Assembly: GCF_018141445.1 (NCBI RefSeq)
Contig: NZ_CP058649.1
Span: forward strand, 2,127,001-2,191,000
Direction of reading: 5' to 3'
DNA length: 64,000 nucleotides
Source of the DNA: Vallitalea pronyensis
GTDB lineage: Bacteria > Bacillota > Clostridia > Lachnospirales > Vallitaleaceae
Shown: positions 9,601 through 18,850 of the stretch, piece after piece
Numbering within the stretch: position 1 is the stretch's first letter
Layout: every line of letters begins with the position of its first letter
Translations under genes and position numbers: made by a program
Notes under the pieces: model-generated
Told to the model about the DNA's origin: nothing
Seen by the model: the letters and a program-made list of their open reading frames with translations, nothing else
The model's database searches: none

Positions 9601-12600
9601 CAAGCTTTGGCTTAGAAGAGATCAAAAGCGAAGTAGCCAACATCGAATCACTGCTAGTAAGCATAAGCGTAGGGGATATAATCTCGATACTAGATAACCC
9701 GAGTTTCGGCTTAGAAGAGATTAAAAGTGAAGTAGCTAATATTGAATCAATGCTAGAGAATCCAAGTTTCGGCTTAGAAGAAATAAAAAGTGAAGTAGCG
9801 AACATTGAATCCTTATTAGTGAGCATAAGTATAGGGGATATAACATCTATACTAGAGAACCCAAGTTTTGGCTTAGAAGAGATTAAGAGCGAAGTAGCAA
9901 ATATTGAATCGTTACTTGAGAATCCAAGCTTTGGATTGGAAGAAATCAAAAGCGAAGTAGCCAACATTGAATCCTTACTAGAAAGTATAAGCATAGGGGA
10001 TATAACATCAATATTAGAGAACCCAAGTTTTGGTCTAGAGGAAATCAAGAGTGAAGTAATCAATATAGAATCGTTGTTAGAAAACCCAAGCTTTGGTTTG
10101 GAAGAAATAAAAAGTGAAGTAGCTAATATAGAATCCCTATTAGTAAGCATAAGCATAGGGGATATAACATCCATACTTGAGAATCCAAGTTTTGGCTTAG
10201 AAGAGATAAAAAGTGAAGTAGCCAACATTGAATCGTTACTTGAGAATCCAAGTTTTGGTTTGGAAGAAATTAAGAGTGAAGTAAGTAACATTGAATCCTT
10301 ACTAGAGAACCCTAGTTTCGGCCTAGAAGAAATAAAAAGCGAAGTAGCGAACATCGAATCCTTACTAGTGAGCATAAGTATAGGGGATATAACATCTATA
10401 CTAGAGAATCCAAGTTTTGGCTTAGAGGAGATTAAGAGTGAAGTAGCCAATATTGAATCAATATTAGAGAACCCAAGTTTCGGTTTAGAAGAGATAAAGA
10501 GCGAAATAATTAATATTGAATCTTTACTAGAAAGTATAAGTATTGGAGCTATAACTTCAATACTAGAAAACCCAAGTTTTGGGTTGGAAGAGATCAAGAG
10601 TGAAGTAAGCAACATTGAATCGCTACTAGAGAATCCAAGCTTTGGTTTGGAAGAAATTAAGAGTGAAGTAGCGAACATTGAATCTTTACTAGTGAGTATA
10701 AGCATAGGAGATATAACGTCCATACTAGAAAACCCAAGTTTTGGTTTGGAAGAGATAAAGAGTGAAGTAGCGAATATAGAATCGTTGTTAGAAAATCCAA
10801 GCTTTGGATTGGAAGAAATCAAAAGCGAAGTAGCAAATATTGAATCCTTACTAGAGAGTATAAGCATAGGGGATATAACATCAATATTAGAGAACCCAAG
10901 TTTTGGTCTAGAGGAAATAAAAAGTGAAGTAATCAATATAGAATCGCTACTAGAGAATCCAAGTTTTGGTTTGGAAGAAATTAAGAGTGAAGTAAGTAAC
11001 ATTGAATCCTTACTAGAGAACCCTAGCTTCGGCCTAGAAGAAATAAAAAGCGAAGTAGCGAACATCGAATCTTTACTAGTGAGTATAAGTATAGGGGATA
11101 TAACATCTATACTAGAGAACCCAAGTTTTGGCTTAGAAGAGATTAAGAGTGAAGTAGCGAATATTGAATCACTGCTAGAGAATCAAAGCTTTGGCTTAGA
11201 AGAGATCAAAAGCGAAGTAGCGAACATTGAGTCCTTATTAGTAAGTATAAGCATAGGGGATATAACATCAATATTAGAGAACCCAAGTTTTGGTCTAGAG
11301 GAAATCAAGAGTGAAGTAATCAATATAGAATCGTTGTTAGAAAACCCAAGCTTTGGTTTGGAAGAAATAAAAAGTGAAGTAGCGAACATTGAATCCTTAC
11401 TAGAAAGTATAAGCATAGGCGATATAACATCAATATTAGAGAACCCAAGTTTTGGTCTAGAGGAAATCAAGAGTGAAGTAAGCAACATAGAATCCTTATT
11501 AGAAAATCCAAGCTTTGGTTTGGAAGAAATAAAAAGCGAAGTAGCGAATATTGAATCCTTATTAGAAAGTATAAGCATAGGAGATATAACATCCATACTA
11601 GAGAACCCAAGCTTTGGTCTAGAAGAGATTAAAAGTGAAATAATCAATATTGAATCGTTACTTGAGAATCCAAGCTTTGGATTGGAAGAAATCAAAAGCG
11701 AAGTAGCCAACATTGAATCCTTACTAGTAAGTATAAGCATAGGGGATATAACATCAATATTAGAGAACCCAAGTTTTGGTCTAGAGGAAATCAAGAGTGA
11801 AGTAATCAATATAGAATCATTATTAGAAAACCCAAGCTTTGGTTTGGAAGAAATAAAAAGTGAAGTAGCGAATATTGAATCCTTACTAGAAAGTATAAGC
11901 ATAGGAGATATAACATCTATACTAGAGAACCCAAGTTTTGGCTTAGAAGAGATTAAGAGTGAAGTAGCGAATATTGAATCACTGCTAGAGAATCAAAGCT
12001 TTGGCTTAGAAGAGATCAAAAGCGAAGTAGCGAACATTGAGTCCTTATTAGTAAGTATAAGCATAGGGGATATAACATCAATATTAGAGAACCCAAGTTT
12101 TGGTCTAGAGGAAATCAAGAGTGAAGTAATCAATATAGAATCGTTGTTAGAAAACCCAAGCTTTGGTTTGGAAGAAATAAAAAGTGAAGTAGCGAACATT
12201 GAATCCTTACTAGAAAGTATAAGCATAGGGGATATAACATCAATATTAGAGAACCCAAGCTTTGGTCTAGAAGAAATCAAGAGTGAAGTAATCAATATTG
12301 AATCGTTACTAGAGAATCCAAGTTTTGGTTTGGAAGAGATTAAAAGTGAAGTAAGCAACATTGAGTCCTTATTAGAGAATCCAAGCTTTGGTTTGGAAGA
12401 AATAAAAAGCGAAGTAGCGAATATTGAATCCTTACTAGAGAGTATAAGCATAGGGGATATAACATCAATATTAGAGAACCCAAGTTTTGGTCTAGAGGAA
12501 ATAAAAAGTGAAGTAATCAATATAGAATCGCTACTAGAGAATCCAAGTTTTGGTTTGGAAGAAATTAAGAGTGAAGTAAGTAACATTGAATCCTTACTAG

Positions 12601-15600
12601 AAAACCCTAGTTTCGGTCTAGAAGAAATAAAAAGCGAAGTAGCGAACATCGAATCTTTACTAGTGAGCATAAGTATAGGGGATATAACATCTATACTAGA
12701 GAACCCAAGTTTTGGCTTAGAGGAGATAAAGAGTGAAGTAGCGAATATTGAATCCATGCTAGAGAATCCAAGTTTTGGTTTGGAAGAAATTAAGAGTGAA
12801 GTAAGTAACATTGAATCCCTATTAGAGAACCCAAGTTTCGGTTTAGAAGAAATAAAGAGCGAAATAATTAATATTGAATCCTTACTAGAAAGCATAAGTA
12901 TTGGAGCAATAACATCAATATTAGAGAACCCAAGTTTTGGTTTGGAAGAGATCAAGAGTGAAGTAAGCAACATAGAATCCTTATTAGAAAATCCAAGCTT
13001 TGGTTTGGAAGAAATCAAAAGCGAAGTAGCGAATATAGAATCCTTACTAGAAAGTATAAGCATAGGAGATATAACATCCATATTAGAGAACCCAAGTTTT
13101 GGTCTAGAGGAAATAAAAAGTGAAGTAATCAACATTGAATCGCTACTTGAGAATCCAAGTTTTGGTTTGGAAGAAATCAAGAGTGAAATAATCAACATTG
13201 AATCCTTACTAGAAAGCATAAGTATTGGAGCCATAACTTCAATATTAGAGAATCCTAGCTTTGGTTTAGAAGAAATCAAGAGCGAAGTAAGCAACATTGA
13301 ATCGCTCCTAGAGAATCCAAGCTTTGGATTAGAAGAGATTAAGAGTGAAGTAAGTAATATAGAATCTATTCTAGAAAACTCAAGCTTTGGCTTAGAAGAA
13401 ATTAAGAGTGAAGTAAGTAACATTGAATCCTTACTAGAGAATCCAAGTTTTGGCTTAGAAGAGATAAAAAGTGAAGTAAGCAACATTGAATCGTTACTAG
13501 AGAACCCAAGCTTTGGTTTAGAAGAGATAAAGAGTGAAATAATCAACATTGAATCACTACTAGAGAATTCAAGCTTTGGCCTAGAAGAAATAAAAAGTGA
13601 AGTAAGCAATATAGAATCCATTCTAGAGAACACCAGCTTTGGCTTGGAAGAGATTAAAAGTGAAGTAAGTAACATTGAATCACTATTAGAGAACCCAAGC
13701 TTCGGCTTAGAAGAAATTAAGAGTGAAATAATAAATATTGAATCACTACTAGAGAATCAAAGCTTTGGATTAGAAGAGATTAAGAGTGAAGTAAGTAATA
13801 TAGAATCTATTCTAGAAAACTCAAGCTTTGGCTTAGAAGAAATTAAGAGTGAAGTAAGTAACATTGAATCCTTACTAGAGAATCCAAGTTTTGGCTTAGA
13901 AGAGATAAAAAGTGAAGTAGCAAACATTGAATCGCTCCTAGAGAACCCAAGCTTTGGTTTAGAAGAGATCAAGAGTGAAGTAAGCAACATTGAATCGCTC
14001 CTAGAGAATTCAAGTTTCGGATTAGAAGAAATTAAGAGTGAAGTAAGCAATATAGAATCTATACTAGAGAACCCAAGCTTTGGCTTAGAAGAAATTAAAA
14101 GCGAAGTAAACAACATTGAATCCTTATTAGAGAATCCAAGCTTTGGCTTAGAAGAAATTAAGAGTGAAGTAAGTAATATAGAATCATTATTAGAGAACCC
14201 AAGCTTTGGATTAGAAGAAATTAAAAGAGAAGTAAGCAACATTGAATCGTTACTAGAGAACCCAAGCTTTGGTTTAGAAGAGATAAAGAGTGAAATAATC
14301 AACATTGAATCCTTACTAGAAAGCATAAGTATTGGAGCAATAACTTCAATACTAGAAAACCCAAGTTTTGGTCTAGAAGAAATTAAGAGTGAAGTAAGTA
14401 ACATTGAGTCGATATTAGAGAATCCAAGTTTTGGCTTAGAAGAGATTAAAAGTGAAGTAGCTAATATTGAATCGCTCTTAGAGAACCCAAGCTTTGGTTT
14501 AGAAGAAATTAAGAGTGAAGTAAGTAATATAGAATCGCTCCTAGAAAACCCAAGTTTCGGATTAGAAGAAATCAAGAGTGAAGTAAGCAATATTGAGTCT
14601 TTACTAGAGAATCCAAGTTTTGGCTTAGAAGAAATTAAAAGTGAAGTAAGTAATATAGAATCGCTCCTAGAAAACCCAAGCTTTGGTTTAGAAGAAATTA
14701 AGAGTGAAGTAAGTAACATTGAATCCATTCTAGAGAACACCAGCTTTGGTTTAGAAGAAATCAAGAGTGAAGTAAGTAATATAGAATCCATTCTACAGAA
14801 TCCAAGCTTTGGATTAGAAGAAATCAAGAGTGAAGTAAGCAATATAGAATCCATTCTACAGAATCCAAGTTTTGGATTAGAAGAAATTAAGAGTGAAGTA
14901 AGTAATATAGAATCACTCATAGAGAACCCAAGCTTCGGCTTAGAAGAAATTAAGAGTGAAGTAAGTAATATAGAATCGCTACTAGAAAATCCAAGCTTTG
15001 GTTTGGAAGAGATCAAGAGTGAAGTAAGCAACATTGAATCACTGCTAGAGAATCCAAGTTTTGGTTTGGAAGAAATTAAGAGTGAAGTAAGTAACATTGA
15101 ATCGTTACTAGAGAACCCAAGCTTTGGTTTAGAAGAGATAAAGAGTGAAATAATCAACATTGAATCCTTACTAGAAAGCATAAGTATTGGAGCCATAACT
15201 TCAATATTAGAGAATCCTAGTTTTGGTTTGGAAGAGATTAAAAGTGAAGTAAGCAACATAGAATCCTTATTAGAAAATCCAAGCTTTGGTTTGGAAGAAA
15301 TCAAAAGCGAAGTAGCGAATATAGAATCCTTACTAGAAAGTATAAGCATAGGAGATATAACATCCATACTAGAGAACCCAAGCTTTGGTCTAGAAGAAAT
15401 CAAAAGTGAAGTAGCCAACATTGAATCCCTATTAGAGAACCCAAGTTTCGGTTTAGAAGAGATAAAGAGCGAAATAATTAATATTGAATCCTTACTTGAG
15501 AGTATAAGTATAGGGGATATAACATCTATACTAGAGAACCCAAGCTTTGGGCTAGAGGAAATAAAAAGTGAAGTAATCAATATTGAATCGTTACTTGAGA

Positions 15601-18600
15601 ATCCAAGTTTTGGCTTAGAAGAAATTAAAAGCGAAGTAAGCAACATTGAATCTATACTAGAGAACCCAAGTTTTGGATTAGAAGAAATTAAAAGTGAAGT
15701 AAGTAACATTGAATCCATTTTAGAAAATCCAAGCTTTGGATTAGAAGAGATCAAAAGTGAAGTAAGCAACATTGAATCGCTCCTAGAGAACCCAAGTTTT
15801 GGATTAGAAGAAATTAAAAGTGAAGTAAGTAATATAGAATCGCTACTAGAAAATCCAAATTTTGGTTTAGAAGAAATCAAGAGTGAAGTAAGTAACATTG
15901 AGTCGATATTAGAGAATCCAAGCTTTGGCCTAGAGGAAATCAAGAGCGAAATAATTAATATTGAATCCTTACTAGAGAGTATAAGTGTTGGAGCAATAAC
16001 TTCAATATTAGAGAATCCAAGTTTTGGTCTAGAAGAAATAAAAAGTGAAGTAAGCAACATTGAATCACTATTAGAGAACCCAAGTTTTGGCTTAGAAGAG
16101 ATTAAGAGTGAAGTAAGTAACATTGAATCACTACTAGAAAACCCAAGCTTTGGTTTAGAAGAAATCAAGAGTGAAGTAAGTAATATAGAATCCCTACTAG
16201 AGAATCCAAGTTTTGGTTTAGAAGAAATTAAAAGCGAAGTAAGCAACATAGAATCTATTCTTGAAAGCCCAAGCTTTGGCTTAGAAGAAATCAAGAGTGA
16301 AGTAAGTAATATAGAATCACTCATAGAGAACCCAAGCTTCGGCTTAGAAGAAATTAAGAGTGAAATAATAAATATTGAATCACTACTAGAGAATCAAAGC
16401 TTTGGATTAGAAGAGATTAAAAGTGAAGTAAGTAATATAGAATCCATTTTAGAGAACCCAAGCTTCGGCTTAGAAGAAATTAAGAGTGAAATAATAAATA
16501 TAGAATCGCTCCTAGAAAATCCAAGCTTTGGATTAGAAGAAATTAAGAGTGAAGTAAGTAATATAGAATCACTCATAGAGAACCCAAGTTTCGGATTAGA
16601 AGAAATCAAGAGTGAAGTAAGCAATATTGAGTCCTTACTAGAGAATCCAAGTTTTGGCTTAGAAGAAATTAAAAGTGAAGTAAGTAATATAGAATCACTC
16701 ATAGAAAACCCAAGCTTCGGTTTAGAAGAAATCAAGAGTGAAGTAAGCAATATAGAATCTTTACTAGAGAACACCAGTTTTGGCTTGGAAGAGATCAAGA
16801 GTGAGGTAAGCAACATTGAATCACTATTAGAGAATCCAAGTTTCGGTTTAGAAGAAATCAAGAGTGAAATAAGTAACATTGAATCCATTTTAGAGAACCC
16901 AAGCTTTGGTCTAGAAGAAATTAAAAGTGAAGTAAGTAATATAGAATCCATTCTAGAGAACACCAGCTTCGGCTTAGAAGAAATTAAGAGTGAAGTAGCG
17001 AACATTGAATCCCTATTAGAAAATCCTAGCTTTGGATTAGAAGAGATCAAAAGTGAAGTAAGTAATATAGAGTCACTCATAGAAAACCCAAGCTTCGGTT
17101 TAGAAGAAATCAAGAGTGAAGTAAGTAATATAGAATCTCTACTAGAGAACACCAGCTTTGGCTTGGAAGAGATTAAGAGTGAGGTAAGCAACATTGAATC
17201 CATTTTAGAAAACCCAAGTTTTGGATTAGAAGAAATCAAGAGTGAAGTAAGCAATATTGAGTCCTTACTAGAGAATCCAAGCTTCGGTCTAGAAGAAATT
17301 AAGAGTGAAGTAGCGAACATTGAATCACTATTAGAGAATCCAAGCTTTGGATTAGAAGAAATAAAAAGTGAAGTAAGTAATATAGAATCCATTTTAGAGA
17401 ACCCAAGCTTCGGATTAGAAGAGATTAAGAGTGAAGTAAGTAACATAGAATCTCTACTAGAGAACACCAGCTTTGGCTTGGAAGAGATTAAGAGTGAGGT
17501 AAGCAACATTGAATCACTATTAGAGAACCCAAGCTTTGGTCTAGAAGAAATAAAAAGCGAAGTAAGTAATATAGAATCGCTACTAGAAAATCCTAGCTTT
17601 GGATTAGAAGAGATCAAAAGTGAAGTAAGAAATATAGAATCTCTACTAGAGAACACCAGCTTCGGCTTGGAAGAGATCAAGAGTGAGGTAAGCAACATTG
17701 AATCCCTCTTAGAGAATCCAAGTTTCGGTCTAGAAGAAATTAAGAGTGAAGTTAGTAACATTGAATCACTATTAGAGAATCCAAGCTTTGGATTAGAAGA
17801 AATAAAAAGTGAAGTAAGTAATATAGAATCCATTTTAGAGAACCCAAGCTTCGGATTAGAAGAAATTAAGAGTGAAGTAAGCAATATTGAATCCATTCTA
17901 GAGAACCCAAGTTTTGGCTTGGAAGAAATTAAGAGTGAAGTAAGTAATATAGAATCCCTACTTGAGAACCCAAGCTTTGGATTAGAAGAGATTAAGAGTG
18001 AGGTAAGCAACATTGAATCACTATTAGAAAATCCAAGCTTTGGCCTAGAAGAAATTAAGAGTGAAGTCTTCAACATTGAATCCATTTTAGAGAACACAAG
18101 CTTCGGTTTGGAAGAGATTAAGAGCGAAGTCTTCAACATTGAATCGCTACTAGAAAACCCAAGCTTTGGCTTAGAAGAGATTAAAAGTGAAGTAAGTAAC
18201 ATTGAATCCTTACTAGAAAGCATAAGTGTTGGAGCCATAATTTCACTATTAGAGAACCCAAGTTTCGGTTTGGAAGAAATCAAGAGTGAAGTAAGTAACA
18301 TTGAGTCTCTACTAGAAAACCCCAGCTTTGGATTAGAAGAAATTAAGAGCGAAGTAAGTAACATTGAGTCCATCCTAGAAAATCCAAGCTTTGGTTTAGA
18401 AGAGATTAAATCTGAAGTAAAAGAAATTGAAGATTTCTTAATTTCATCGGATATAACGACAGGACCTATTGTGGCTGAGAACTTTGCAAGCAGTGTTGTT
18501 GTTATTGCTTTAAATAATACAGCAAACACAGTAACCATTAGGTTTGTTATGTTTGATCTTGACGTTTGTCCAAAGGTAGCAGTATTCTCTACACCAGAAT

Positions 18601-18818
18601 TAATTACTTTATCGCCAAGTTGTACGGATTTTAGAATTTATCCATTGAATGCGCCAGGGGGACCACTACAATACGAGATACAGGTTCTTGACCTTGTTCC
18701 CGGAGTCATCCCATGGACACAATCAAGAAGCCAAGCACCAGGTGTAGCATTAAGTAATAGTACATTCTTGCCTGATAATCTATTTAGATTCAGAGAGTTC
18801 GTTCCTATATTAGGATAA
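6639..18818 (+). CDS. Giant tandem-repeat acidic protein (NPSFGLEEIKSE repeats), putative glycosylated surface or spore-surface protein
   Basis: One uninterrupted frame of about 4059 residues. The N-terminus (to about residue 165) is basic and holds degenerate units (NPMFGLKEIKSEV, NPRFGLKEIKVEV, NPKYGLKEIKKEV). Then come about 155 near-identical 21-residue units built on NPSFGLEEIKSEV-x-NIESLL. About 40 of them are lengthened by 12 residues (SISIGDIISIL and variants). Hydrophobic residues within the unit are spaced 3-4-3-4 (L, I, V, I, L), so each unit is an amphipathic helix of about 15 residues broken by an NPSFG turn. Each unit carries five Glu and one Lys, making the protein extremely acidic. 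The last 130 or so residues are a non-repeat, beta-rich domain with two Cys. No signal peptide, LPxTG or membrane helix is seen. Start: no ATG, GTG or TTG exists in frame beside the ribosome site at 6624-6636. AUC at 6639 is the best-placed codon, and the first ATG (6768) has no ribosome site. Function unknown. Flanking glycosyltransferases suggest it is glycosylated. Confidence 0.88.
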   Translation: MKKKYKDTIWYSSDSKKSKGPNGKDIEHLHRLLKALKKELDCVMCWVTNPMFGLKEIKSEVRNIECWTKESQGNIKHIKRQLRQIKKILTNPRFGLKEIKVEVSAIERMSLKILCLVSCIEEMINNPKFGLKEIKKEVRTIEKIVKNPKYGLKEIKKEVANIESLVENPSFGLEEIKNEVRNIESILENSSFGLIISLLENPSFGLEEIKSEVSNIESLLENPSFGLEEIKSEVANIESLLVSISIGDIISILDNPSFGLEEIKSEVANIESFLENPSFGLEEIKSEVSNIESLLENPSFGLEEIKSEVANIESLLVSISIGDIISILDNPSFGLEEIKSEVANIESLLENPSFGLEEIKSEVANIESLLVSISIGDIISILDNPSFGLEEIKSEVANIESLLENPSFGLEEIKSEVANIESLLVSISIGDIISILDNPSFGLEEIKSEVSNIESLLENPSFGLEEIKSEVANIESLLVSISIGDIISILDNPSFGLEEIKSEVANIESLLENPSFGLEEIKSEVANIESLLISISIGDIISILDNPSFGLEEIKSEVSNIESLLENPSFGLEEIKSEVANIESFLENPSFGLEEIKSEVANIESLLASISIGDIISILDNPSFGLEEIKSEVANIESMLENPSFGLEEIKSEVANIESLLVSISIGDIISILDNPSFGLEEIKSEVANIESFLENPSFGLEEIKSEVSNIESLLENPSFGLEEIKSEVANIESLLVSISVGDIISILDNPSFGLEEIKSEVANIESMLENPSFGLEEIKSEVANIESLLVSISIGDIISILDNPSFGLEEIKSEVANIESLLENPSFGLEEIKSEVANIESLLVSISIGDIISILDNPSFGLEEIKSEVANIESLLENPSFGLEEIKSEVANIESLLVSISIGDIISILDNPSFGLEEIKSEVANIESMLENPSFGLEEIKSEVANIESLLVSISIGDIISILDNPSFGLEEIKSEVANIESLLENPSFGLEEIKSEVANIESLLVSISVGDIISILDNPSFGLEEIKSEVANIESMLENPSFGLEEIKSEVANIESLLVSISIGDITSILENPSFGLEEIKSEVANIESLLENPSFGLEEIKSEVANIESLLESISIGDITSILENPSFGLEEIKSEVINIESLLENPSFGLEEIKSEVANIESLLVSISIGDITSILENPSFGLEEIKSEVANIESLLENPSFGLEEIKSEVSNIESLLENPSFGLEEIKSEVANIESLLVSISIGDITSILENPSFGLEEIKSEVANIESILENPSFGLEEIKSEIINIESLLESISIGAITSILENPSFGLEEIKSEVSNIESLLENPSFGLEEIKSEVANIESLLVSISIGDITSILENPSFGLEEIKSEVANIESLLENPSFGLEEIKSEVANIESLLESISIGDITSILENPSFGLEEIKSEVINIESLLENPSFGLEEIKSEVSNIESLLENPSFGLEEIKSEVANIESLLVSISIGDITSILENPSFGLEEIKSEVANIESLLENQSFGLEEIKSEVANIESLLVSISIGDITSILENPSFGLEEIKSEVINIESLLENPSFGLEEIKSEVANIESLLESISIGDITSILENPSFGLEEIKSEVSNIESLLENPSFGLEEIKSEVANIESLLESISIGDITSILENPSFGLEEIKSEIINIESLLENPSFGLEEIKSEVANIESLLVSISIGDITSILENPSFGLEEIKSEVINIESLLENPSFGLEEIKSEVANIESLLESISIGDITSILENPSFGLEEIKSEVANIESLLENQSFGLEEIKSEVANIESLLVSISIGDITSILENPSFGLEEIKSEVINIESLLENPSFGLEEIKSEVANIESLLESISIGDITSILENPSFGLEEIKSEVINIESLLENPSFGLEEIKSEVSNIESLLENPSFGLEEIKSEVANIESLLESISIGDITSILENPSFGLEEIKSEVINIESLLENPSFGLEEIKSEVSNIESLLENPSFGLEEIKSEVANIESLLVSISIGDITSILENPSFGLEEIKSEVANIESMLENPSFGLEEIKSEVSNIESLLENPSFGLEEIKSEIINIESLLESISIGAITSILENPSFGLEEIKSEVSNIESLLENPSFGLEEIKSEVANIESLLESISIGDITSILENPSFGLEEIKSEVINIESLLENPSFGLEEIKSEIINIESLLESISIGAITSILENPSFGLEEIKSEVSNIESLLENPSFGLEEIKSEVSNIESILENSSFGLEEIKSEVSNIESLLENPSFGLEEIKSEVSNIESLLENPSFGLEEIKSEIINIESLLENSSFGLEEIKSEVSNIESILENTSFGLEEIKSEVSNIESLLENPSFGLEEIKSEIINIESLLENQSFGLEEIKSEVSNIESILENSSFGLEEIKSEVSNIESLLENPSFGLEEIKSEVANIESLLENPSFGLEEIKSEVSNIESLLENSSFGLEEIKSEVSNIESILENPSFGLEEIKSEVNNIESLLENPSFGLEEIKSEVSNIESLLENPSFGLEEIKREVSNIESLLENPSFGLEEIKSEIINIESLLESISIGAITSILENPSFGLEEIKSEVSNIESILENPSFGLEEIKSEVANIESLLENPSFGLEEIKSEVSNIESLLENPSFGLEEIKSEVSNIESLLENPSFGLEEIKSEVSNIESLLENPSFGLEEIKSEVSNIESILENTSFGLEEIKSEVSNIESILQNPSFGLEEIKSEVSNIESILQNPSFGLEEIKSEVSNIESLIENPSFGLEEIKSEVSNIESLLENPSFGLEEIKSEVSNIESLLENPSFGLEEIKSEVSNIESLLENPSFGLEEIKSEIINIESLLESISIGAITSILENPSFGLEEIKSEVSNIESLLENPSFGLEEIKSEVANIESLLESISIGDITSILENPSFGLEEIKSEVANIESLLENPSFGLEEIKSEIINIESLLESISIGDITSILENPSFGLEEIKSEVINIESLLENPSFGLEEIKSEVSNIESILENPSFGLEEIKSEVSNIESILENPSFGLEEIKSEVSNIESLLENPSFGLEEIKSEVSNIESLLENPNFGLEEIKSEVSNIESILENPSFGLEEIKSEIINIESLLESISVGAITSILENPSFGLEEIKSEVSNIESLLENPSFGLEEIKSEVSNIESLLENPSFGLEEIKSEVSNIESLLENPSFGLEEIKSEVSNIESILESPSFGLEEIKSEVSNIESLIENPSFGLEEIKSEIINIESLLENQSFGLEEIKSEVSNIESILENPSFGLEEIKSEIINIESLLENPSFGLEEIKSEVSNIESLIENPSFGLEEIKSEVSNIESLLENPSFGLEEIKSEVSNIESLIENPSFGLEEIKSEVSNIESLLENTSFGLEEIKSEVSNIESLLENPSFGLEEIKSEISNIESILENPSFGLEEIKSEVSNIESILENTSFGLEEIKSEVANIESLLENPSFGLEEIKSEVSNIESLIENPSFGLEEIKSEVSNIESLLENTSFGLEEIKSEVSNIESILENPSFGLEEIKSEVSNIESLLENPSFGLEEIKSEVANIESLLENPSFGLEEIKSEVSNIESILENPSFGLEEIKSEVSNIESLLENTSFGLEEIKSEVSNIESLLENPSFGLEEIKSEVSNIESLLENPSFGLEEIKSEVRNIESLLENTSFGLEEIKSEVSNIESLLENPSFGLEEIKSEVSNIESLLENPSFGLEEIKSEVSNIESILENPSFGLEEIKSEVSNIESILENPSFGLEEIKSEVSNIESLLENPSFGLEEIKSEVSNIESLLENPSFGLEEIKSEVFNIESILENTSFGLEEIKSEVFNIESLLENPSFGLEEIKSEVSNIESLLESISVGAIISLLENPSFGLEEIKSEVSNIESLLENPSFGLEEIKSEVSNIESILENPSFGLEEIKSEVKEIEDFLISSDITTGPIVAENFASSVVVIALNNTANTVTIRFVMFDLDVCPKVAVFSTPELITLSPSCTDFRIYPLNAPGGPLQYEIQVLDLVPGVIPWTQSRSQAPGVALSNSTFLPDNLFRFREFVPILG
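7141..18420 (+). repeat. Tandem coding repeat array, 63-bp monomer with 99-bp long variant
   Basis: The array has three parts. From about 7240 to 9840, 63-bp and 99-bp units alternate as 162-bp (occasionally 225-bp) higher-order units whose inserts end DIISILD. From about 9840 to 13290 the same alternation carries DITSILE inserts, with occasional GAITSILE. From about 13290 to 18420 the array is mostly plain 63-bp units, with only about six inserts. Units differ widely at synonymous positions (TTAGAAGAAATT, TTGGAAGAGATC, CTAGAGGAAATC) while the protein motif is nearly fixed, which shows selection on the protein. Main protein variants are A/S/I at the residue before NIES, and NP/NT/NS/NQ before SFGL. 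Confidence 0.95.
11101..12229 (+). repeat. Recent internal segmental duplication within the array
   Basis: Bases 11101-11419 are identical, by direct reading, to 11911-12229. The 810-bp offset equals five 162-bp higher-order units. Neighbouring units are far less similar, so this is a young duplication or gene-conversion tract. The rare variant ENQSFGL occurs in both copies. Confidence 0.9.
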
Positions 18819-18850
18819 TATAGCAGCATTATTCAAGAGGTTATTTTCCT

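Noticed and set aside
7141..18420. CRISPR array
   Set aside because: Repeats are directly adjacent without unique spacers, keep a coding frame of 63 or 99 bp, and no cas genes are present.
6620..18538. Very long antisense reading frames (up to 1481 residues) opposite the repeat array, with SKPKLGFS-type repeats
   Set aside because: The 63-bp monomer happens to lack stops in one antisense frame, so open frames arise automatically. They break wherever a unit variant introduces a stop, have no ribosome sites, and the synonymous variation follows the sense protein.
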